Source: Hyphomicrobiales bacterium (GTDB taxonomy: Bacteria; Pseudomonadota; Alphaproteobacteria; Rhizobiales; Rhizobiaceae). From it: DNA of 11,709 bases. The position numbers were made by a program, and so were the translations under genes. Below, in pieces: positions 7,015 to 11,709 of the stretch (position 1 is the first letter of the stretch; each line of letters opens with the position of its first letter). The notes under the pieces are model-generated. The model searched no databases. It was not told where the DNA came from and was given only the letters and a program-made list of their open reading frames with translations. Location of the stretch: the NCBI GenBank assembly GCA_015654965.1, contig JAATGD010000267.1, positions 1 to 11,709 on the forward strand. Reading direction: 5' to 3'.

Positions 7015-7949
7015 GCGCCGCCGCCCCGACAGACACCATCAGGGAAGCCGCACAGCTTGCGTCATCTTCCCGAAAGACCGGTAAAGGACGATTGAAGCCG
7101 AGCTATTGGCCTTTCGTGCTGCCAGCCTTGATCACCGTCGGGGCGGTGATCGTCTTTCCATGGCTGTTCACATTGTGGATGAGCGCCAACCAGTGGCAAC
7201 TCGGGGGTGAGCAGAGTTTTGTCGGTTTTGACAATTATCTGCGTCTGGCAGCCGATATGCGCTTCTGGGAATCCATGTGGCATACGATTGTCTATACGCT
7301 GCTCTCGGTGGTCGCGCCGATGGTTCTAGGCACGATTGCCGCGCTGGTGTTTGATAGCAAACTTCCCATGCGCGGGCTGTTGCGCGGTATTTTCGTCATG
7401 CCGATGATGGCAACCCCGGTTGCCGTAGCACTGGTCTGGACGATGATGTATCATCCGCAACTGGGTGTGCTGAATTATCTGCTGTCTCTGGTCGGCATTC
7501 CGCCGCAGGAATGGATTTTCAACCAGAGCACGGTCATCCCGTCGCTGGTGGCGGTCGAGACATGGCAATGGACGCCGCTCGTGATGCTGATCGTGTTGGG
7601 CGGACTTGCCTCCATGCCGCGTGATCCGTTTGAAAGTGCGGAAATCGATGGTGCCAATGGCTGGCAGAAATTCCGCTATATCACGCTGCCGATGATCCTG
7701 CCCTTCATCATGGTCGCCGTCATCATCCGCTAGATCGATGCGCTGAAAAGTTTTGATATCATCTATGCGATGACGCAGGGCGGTCCGGGGACGGCTTCGG
7801 AAACCATCAATATCTATCTCTATAATGTGGCGTTTTCCTATTACGATATTGGCTATGCCTCGGCGATTGCCGTGGTGTTCTTCATTGTCATTATCGTCAT
7901 GTCACTTGTGCTTCTGGCTTTGCGCCAGCGCGCCAAGTGGAACAGTTGA
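7011..7949 (+). pseudogene. ABC sugar permease 1, interrupted by in-frame TAG
   Basis: This is a MalF/UgpA-type inner-membrane permease. Read through, the frame would encode a normal-length protein of about 312 residues, with several membrane helices and the EAA loop (FESAEIDGANGW...ITLP, about 208-227) that contacts the ATPase. Codon 241 is TAG (7731-7733), just after the EAA loop. The frame then continues without any other stop or shift: IDALKSFDIIYAMTQGGPG, a hallmark of the family, then two more helices to TGA at 7947. The translated product would be 240 residues, missing the C-terminal membrane segments, and probably non-functional. Because the rest is intact, the stop looks recent, a sequencing error, or a suppressed codon. 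It overlaps the binding-protein gene by four bases and sits nine bases before permease 2. Without it the importer would lack half its membrane channel. Confidence 0.88.
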
Positions 7950-7958
7950 GGATAGGCC

Positions 7959-8783
7959 ATGGCACGCACGTCAATTCTTTCCAAACTTGGAACGGCGCTG
8001 ATGGTCTTCATCATCGTGTCGCCCGCGATCTTCTTCTTCGTCTGGATGTTATCGCTTTCATTGAAATATGAGATCGATAATGGCGCTTATCCGCCAATCC
8101 TGATCCCGGAACGCTTTGCATGGTCGAATTATAGCGGGATTTTTGAAACCAATGATTTCCTGCTTTATTTCTGGAACAGTCTTCTGGTCACCGGCATGGC
8201 AACAGTTCTGGCGCTGCTGGTGGGGGTGCCTGCGGGCTATGGCATTGCGCGGCTCAAAGCCCATAAATCGGCCATCGTCATCATGATTGCGCGTATGACG
8301 CCGGGGCTATCCTATCTGATACCGCTGTTTTTGCTGTTCCAGACGCTGGGTCTTCTGGGAACTCTATGGCCGCAGATCATCATTCATCTGGTCGTCACCG
8401 TGCCAATCGTGATCTGGATCATGATCGGCTATTTCGAGACAACGCCGATGGAACTGGAAGAAGCCGCCATGATCGATGGCGCATCCTCATGGCAGGTGTT
8501 TATGAAGGTGGCGCTGCCGATTGCAAAGCCCGGTATCGTGGTGTCGCTCATTCTTGCGGTGATCTTCTCATGGAACAATTTCGTTTTCGGCATCGTGCTT
8601 GCAAGCCGCGAGACGCGAACCCTGCCGGTCGCGGTCTATAACATGCTCTCCTTCGAGCAGGTCAGTTGGGGACCGCTTGCCGCCGCAGCCCTCGTGGTCA
8701 CGTTGCCGGTCCTGTTGCTCACCGTCTTCGCACAACGCCAGATCGTTGCCGGTCTGACTGCAGGTGCCGTCAAGGGTGGCTAA
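7959..8783 (+). CDS. ABC sugar permease 2, MalG type (first set)
   Basis: This 274-residue inner-membrane permease of the MalG/UgpE type is the second channel half of the importer. The N-terminal helix lies at about 11-33, then a periplasmic stretch with PERFAWSNYSGIF typical of this subfamily, then five more hydrophobic segments. The EAA loop is complete and standard: ELEEAAMIDGASSWQVFMKVALP (about 165-187). The length and C-terminal QRQIVAGLTAGAVKGG are also typical, the latter being the usual end of MalG-like proteins. GAGGATAGG precedes the ATG. It is intact, unlike its partner permease 1 just upstream, so it is probably stranded unless read-through or an alternative partner restores the heterodimer. 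Confidence 0.93.
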   Translation: MARTSILSKLGTALMVFIIVSPAIFFFVWMLSLSLKYEIDNGAYPPILIPERFAWSNYSGIFETNDFLLYFWNSLLVTGMATVLALLVGVPAGYGIARLKAHKSAIVIMIARMTPGLSYLIPLFLLFQTLGLLGTLWPQIIIHLVVTVPIVIWIMIGYFETTPMELEEAAMIDGASSWQVFMKVALPIAKPGIVVSLILAVIFSWNNFVFGIVLASRETRTLPVAVYNMLSFEQVSWGPLAAAALVVTLPVLLLTVFAQRQIVAGLTAGAVKGG

Positions 8784-8807
8784 TCGGGGCGGATAATTTT
8801 AGAATTC

Positions 8808-8811
8808 GAGG
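8808..8811 (+). promoter_or_regulatory. Ribosome-binding site favouring the second ATG of the ATPase gene
   Basis: GAGG lies three bases before ATG 8815 but six bases before the adjacent in-frame ATG 8818, so the latter is the better-spaced start. Confidence 0.45.
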
Positions 8812-8817
8812 TTTATG

Positions 8818-9885
8818 ATGGCATCAGTTTCCATCCGGAATGCAATCAAGACATATGGAAATGTCGGCGTGCTGCATGGCGTGTCGGTGGATATCGAGGA
8901 CGGTGAATTTGTCGTGCTGGTCGGACCGTCCGGCTGTGGAAAATCGACACTCTTGCGCATGATCGCCGGACTTGAGGAAATCAGCGATGGCGAAATCGCC
9001 ATCGGTCCGCGCGTGGTCAATGATCTGCGCGCCAAGGAACGCGATATTGCCATGGTGTTCCAGAATTATGCGCTCTATCCGCATATGACGGTGGCCGATA
9101 ATATGGGCTTTGCGCTTATGTTGAAGAATGCGCCCAAGCAAGAGCGCGACAGCCGCGTGGCGCGTGCGGCTGAAATTCTCGGCCTCAACAAGCTGCTCGA
9201 CCGTTATCCGCGCCAGCTTTCCGGCGGTCAGCGTCAGCGCGTCGCGATGGGACGCGCCATTGTGCGTGACCCGCAGGTGTTCCTGTTTGATGAGCCGCTC
9301 TCCAATCTCGACGCCAAGCTGCGTGTGCAGATGCGCGGCGAGATCAAGGGCCTGCACCAGCGATTGAAGACAACTACTATCTATGTCACGCATGATCAGA
9401 TCGAAGCCATGACCATGGCGGACAAGATCGTCGTCATGCACGACGGCATCGTCGAGCAGATGGGATCGCCGCTCGAGCTTTACGATCATCCGGACAACAA
9501 GTTCGTCGCCGGCTTCATCGGTTCGCCGGCGATGAACTTCCTCGAAGGCAAGCTGGTCGGCAGTAACACGCCCCATGTCGAGACCGCGAACGGCAGCAAG
9601 CTGCCGCTCGTGGCCTCGCGCACCGGTCTCGACGGCAAGCCGGTGATCTACGGCATTCGTCCGGAGCATCTCGAATTCGCCGACGACGGCATCGAGGCCG
9701 AGGTGATCGTGGTGGAACCGACCGGATCGGAAACCCAGATCGTCGCGCGCATCGGCAAGCAGGACCTGATCGCGGTGATCCGCGACCGCCGTCCGGTGAA
9801 GCCGGGTGACAAGGTCAAACTGCGGCCGATTCCATCCGCCGCGCATGTGTTCGACAAGGAGACCGGAAAACGTCTTATCAACTAA
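8818..9885 (+). CDS. CUT1 ABC transporter ATPase, UgpC/MalK type, apparent mosaic
   Basis: The 355-residue ATPase energises sugar import from the cytoplasmic face. All catalytic motifs are present: Walker A GPSGCGKST (36-44), Q-loop in VFQNYALYPHMTV (Gln82), signature LSGGQRQR (134-141), Walker B VFLFDEPLSNLD (Asp158, Glu159), H-loop YVTHDQIEAMTMAD (His192), and a C-terminal TOBE-type domain with GIRPEHLEF (about 279-287). It closes the first transporter (34 bases after permease 2) and also precedes a second binding-protein gene, as in operons that start with the ATPase. Codon usage changes inside it: my hand count of G/C-ending codons is 37 of 61 for codons 1-61, 44 of 60 for codons 102-161, and 54 of 64 for codons 222-285. 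The change falls near codons 182-205, in the most conserved part of the gene. The protein should work as an ATPase; which permeases it serves is open. The start is either 8815 or 8818. Confidence 0.93.
   Translation: MASVSIRNAIKTYGNVGVLHGVSVDIEDGEFVVLVGPSGCGKSTLLRMIAGLEEISDGEIAIGPRVVNDLRAKERDIAMVFQNYALYPHMTVADNMGFALMLKNAPKQERDSRVARAAEILGLNKLLDRYPRQLSGGQRQRVAMGRAIVRDPQVFLFDEPLSNLDAKLRVQMRGEIKGLHQRLKTTTIYVTHDQIEAMTMADKIVVMHDGIVEQMGSPLELYDHPDNKFVAGFIGSPAMNFLEGKLVGSNTPHVETANGSKLPLVASRTGLDGKPVIYGIRPEHLEFADDGIEAEVIVVEPTGSETQIVARIGKQDLIAVIRDRRPVKPGDKVKLRPIPSAAHVFDKETGKRLIN
9361..9430 (+). other. Probable mosaic junction inside the ATPase gene
   Basis: The last run of codons ending in A or T (CGA, ACA, ACT, ACT, TAT, CAT, GAT, GAA) lies at 9361-9402. 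From 9403 on nearly every codon ends in G or C, and this continues through the second binding-protein gene. The region encodes the H-loop, which is nearly invariant in sugar ABC ATPases and so offers homology for recombination, or for false overlap during assembly. The exact breakpoint cannot be fixed by eye. Confidence 0.5.
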
Positions 9886-9969
9886 CACTAACGCTGCATC
9901 TCACAGCAAAGTCATAGCCAATGACCGGTTGAGACAATCAAGAGCCGGCAGAACAGGGAGAGTCAGATT

Positions 9970-11295
9970 ATGAGTGATTTCACACCAAATCGGCGTTCGC
10001 TTTTGAAGGGTGGCGCCTCCGTGCTCGCCGGTGCGGCGACACTATCGGTCGACCAGTTGATGGGCTTCGCCACGGCGTGGGCGCAGACCACGCAGTGGAA
10101 GCCGGAAGCCGGCGCCAAGATCAATCTGTTGCGTTGGAAGCGCTTCGTGGAAGCCGAAGACGTCGCCTTCATGAATATCGTCCAGGCCTTCACCAAGGCC
10201 ACCGGCGTCGAAGTCAGCGTCTCCAACGAATCCTACGACGACATTCAGCCGAAGGCGTCGGTCGCGGCCAACACCGGGCAGGGCCTCGACATGGTGTGGG
10301 GCCTGTATTCGCTGCCGCATCTGTTGCCGACCAAGTGCGTCGACGTGTCGGACGTCGCGGACTATCTCGGCAAGAAGTACGGCGGATGGGCCGACTCCGC
10401 CAATGCCTACGGCAAGGACAAGACCGGCAAGTGGATCGGCATTCCGATCGCCTGCACCGGCGCGCTGATGAACTATCGCATCAGCTCGATGGAAAAGGCC
10501 GGCTTCAAGGAATTCCCGAAGGACACCGCGGGCTTCCTCGAACTGTGCAAGGGCCTCAACAAGAACGGCACCCCGGCCGGCATGGCGCTCGGCCACGCCT
10601 CGGGTGACGCCAACACCTGGCTGCACTGGGCGCTGTGGACCCACGGCGGCTACCTCGTCGACAAGAACGACAAGGTCATCATCAACTCGCCCGAGAGCCT
10701 GAAGGCGCTGGAATATGTCAAGGCGCTCTACGGCGAGTTCATTCCCGGTACGGCGTCGTGGAACGACTCCTCGAACAACAAGGCGTTCGTGTCCGGCCAG
10801 CTCCATGCAACCTGTAACGGCATCTCGGTCTATGTAACCGCCAAGCGCGAGAACAAGGCCGTCGCCGACGACATGAACCACGCCTACATGCCGATCGGCC
10901 CGGCCGGCAAGCCGACCGAACTGCATCTGCCGTTCACGATGCTGACCTTCAATTTCACCAAGTATCCGCAGGCCTGCAAGGCGCTGACCGCATTCATGAT
11001 GGAAGCGGACCAGTACAATCCGTGGCTCACCTCGGCGTCGGGTTATCTGTCATCGTTCCTCAACGTCTATGACAGCAACCCGGTCTGGACCTCCGATCCG
11101 AAGAATACGGTGTATCGCGACGTCGCCAAGCGCACCCTCACGCCGGGCGGTCTCGGGACGCTCGGAGAGAACGCAGCGGCAGCCATCGCGGACTTCATCG
11201 TCGTCGACATGTTCGCGAACTACTGCACCGGCCGCGAAGACGCGAAGGGCTCGATCGCCTTCGCCGAACGTCAGGCCAAGCGTCTGTATCGCTGA
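9970..11295 (+). CDS. ABC sugar transporter binding protein, Tat signal (second set)
   Basis: This 441-residue family 1 solute-binding protein belongs to a second CUT1 importer. Its N-terminus FTPNRRSLLKGGASVLAG is a textbook twin-arginine signal (Arg8-Arg9, then S-L-L-K), with probable cleavage at ATAWA|Q (38/39). The mature lobe starts INLLRWKRFVEAEDVAFMN and contains SNESYDDIQPKASVAANTG and the hinge-side GKWIGIPIACTGALMNYR, as in bacterial sugar and polyol receptors. It is unrelated at close range to the first set's binding protein. G/C ends about 18 of 20 codons in three sampled lines, against roughly 13-16 of 20 in two lines of the first binding-protein gene. This marks different ancestry or different source DNA. 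It lies 84 bases after the ATPase gene, with GGGAGAG upstream of its ATG. The ligand is unknown. Confidence 0.92.
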   Translation: MSDFTPNRRSLLKGGASVLAGAATLSVDQLMGFATAWAQTTQWKPEAGAKINLLRWKRFVEAEDVAFMNIVQAFTKATGVEVSVSNESYDDIQPKASVAANTGQGLDMVWGLYSLPHLLPTKCVDVSDVADYLGKKYGGWADSANAYGKDKTGKWIGIPIACTGALMNYRISSMEKAGFKEFPKDTAGFLELCKGLNKNGTPAGMALGHASGDANTWLHWALWTHGGYLVDKNDKVIINSPESLKALEYVKALYGEFIPGTASWNDSSNNKAFVSGQLHATCNGISVYVTAKRENKAVADDMNHAYMPIGPAGKPTELHLPFTMLTFNFTKYPQACKALTAFMMEADQYNPWLTSASGYLSSFLNVYDSNPVWTSDPKNTVYRDVAKRTLTPGGLGTLGENAAAAIADFIVVDMFANYCTGREDAKGSIAFAERQAKRLYR

Positions 11296-11305
11296 TAGCT
11301 AACGT

Positions 11306-11335
11306 CGCCGGCGCGGAACCGTTTCCGCGCCGGCG
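11306..11335. terminator. Strong GC hairpin after the second binding-protein gene
   Basis: CGCCGGCGCGGAA (11306-11318) and TTCCGCGCCGGCG (11323-11335) form a perfect 13-bp stem with a four-base loop, CCGT. No real T-run follows (only CTCTTCT), so full rho-independent termination is doubtful. Such hairpins between binding-protein and permease genes often protect the upstream mRNA or attenuate read-through, giving excess binding protein over permease. Confidence 0.7.
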
Positions 11336-11361
11336 CCTCACTCTTCTCGATCACAACTTGA

Positions 11362-11403
11362 GCGTATTCTGGTCGCAAACCGGTTTCTGTTTCCGGAATG
11401 CGC
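11362..11403. repeat. Rhizobiales-type intergenic palindromic repeat, degenerate
   Basis: Outer arms GCGTATTCTGG (11362-11372) and CCGGAATGCGC (11393-11403) pair at 9 of 11 positions, the two mismatches being G-T wobbles. Inside is the perfect palindrome AAACCGGTTT (11377-11386). This layout, with AAACCGGTTT between arms ending in CCGGAAT or CCGGATC, is like the short palindromic repeats I know from many Bradyrhizobium and Rhizobium intergenic regions. The match is from memory, not from a search. Confidence 0.55.
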
Positions 11404-11433
11404 GATGAAGGTTCGATCCCAAAGGTTCGGTTC

Positions 11434-11709
11434 ATGAGCACGATACCGGCATCGATGTCCACGCCACGCCCTTACGTCAGTTCGCTGTCGGCCTGGCAGC
11501 GGCTGATCGCGAACCGCAACTGGGTCGCGTTCTGGTTCATGTTGCCGGCGGCGGCATTCCTGATCCTGTTCCTGGCCTATCCGCTCGGTCTTGGCGTCTG
11601 GATGAGCTTTACCGATGTGCGCATCGGACGGCCCGGCGTCTTCATCGGACTCGAGAACTATGAATGGCTGTGGGGCGACAGCATCTTCTGGCTGTCGGTG
11701 TTCAATACG
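11434..11709 (+). CDS. ABC sugar permease, MalF type, 5' part (second set)
   Basis: The first 92 residues of an inner-membrane permease run off the right edge with no stop. After a polar leader (MSTIPASMSTPRPYV) and SAWQRLIANRN comes the first membrane helix (about 31-57, around WFMLPAAAFLILFLAYPLGL). The subfamily hallmark follows, VWMSFTDVRIGRPGVFIGLENY, where the first periplasmic loop of MalF/UgpA-type proteins carries F-x-G-L-x-N-Y. It follows the second binding-protein gene by 138 bases containing a hairpin and a repeat, and has only a weak ribosome-binding site (AAAGG at 11421-11425). It would supply the channel half equivalent to the broken permease 1 of the first set. Whether it complements that loss is speculative. 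Confidence 0.9.
   Translation, partial: MSTIPASMSTPRPYVSSLSAWQRLIANRNWVAFWFMLPAAAFLILFLAYPLGLGVWMSFTDVRIGRPGVFIGLENYEWLWGDSIFWLSVFNT

Noticed and set aside
7731..7733. TAG in permease 1 read as pyrrolysine or programmed read-through
   Set aside because: No PylT/PylS-like genes or read-through element are visible, and sugar permeases are not known to use this; a nonsense mutation or sequencing error is simpler.
8824..9888. Open minus-strand frame of 354 codons opposite the ATPase gene
   Set aside because: It is the complement of a gene with all ABC ATPase motifs; its translation is rich in His, Asp and Arg with no recognisable domain, typical of an antisense shadow.
9925..9948. CCGGTTGA and TCAA-GAG-CCGG as a hairpin or terminator after the ATPase gene
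   Set aside because: The stem is short, has a three-base bulge and no T-run; too weak to call.
10042..10926. Open minus-strand frame of 294 codons opposite the second binding-protein gene
   Set aside because: High third-position GC in the real gene removes stops on the other strand; the translation is an Arg/Val/Gly-rich shadow with no motif.
1..11709. CRISPR array, tRNA/rRNA genes, insertion sequences, integrase or phage genes
   Set aside because: No regularly spaced repeats, cloverleaf or CCA-type ends, or transposase/integrase motifs were seen in any frame.

Overview
The window looks alphaproteobacterial (Hyphomicrobiales). Bases 1 to about 9,400 have moderate GC (55% in one hand-counted 60-base line) and the style of Brucella/Ochrobactrum-type chromosomes. 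From about 9,400 to the end the DNA is richer in GC (67% in one hand-counted line at 10,381) with G or C in roughly 90% of sampled third codon positions, more like Bradyrhizobium/Rhodopseudomonas. The taxonomic assignments are inferences from style, not from a search.

Layout. (1) The 3' end of a LysE/ArgO-type exporter runs off the left edge. (2) Three minus-strand genes form a compact unit read right to left: a membrane-anchored alpha/beta hydrolase, an isoprenylcysteine-methyltransferase-like membrane enzyme (ATGA overlap with the first), and a small Tat-exported serine hydrolase. (3) Divergent from this unit lies a plus-strand sugar or sugar-acid locus: a PfkB kinase, then, behind a putative promoter carrying a perfect 14-bp palindrome, a DHDPS-superfamily aldolase, a GntR/FCD repressor, and a complete CUT1-type ABC sugar importer in the order binding protein, permease 1, permease 2, ATPase. 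(4) After the ATPase comes a second CUT1 set, a binding protein and the start of a permease, with a strong hairpin and a Rhizobiales-type intergenic repeat between them.

Inferred joint function: an FCD repressor controls uptake of a carbohydrate, and a kinase plus a Schiff-base aldolase split a derived 2-keto-3-deoxy acid. The substrate cannot be read from the sequence. The locus looks damaged: permease 1 has an in-frame TAG at codon 241, and the kinase has Val in place of the second Gly of its GAGD anion-hole motif.

The most striking feature is the ATPase gene. It is at once the last gene of the first transporter and the first gene of the second, and its codon usage changes part-way along. 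It appears to be a mosaic gene fusing two transporter operons, made by real recombination or by mis-assembly. No gene-free stretch exceeds about 140 bases. I found no rRNA, tRNA, CRISPR array, transposase or integrase.
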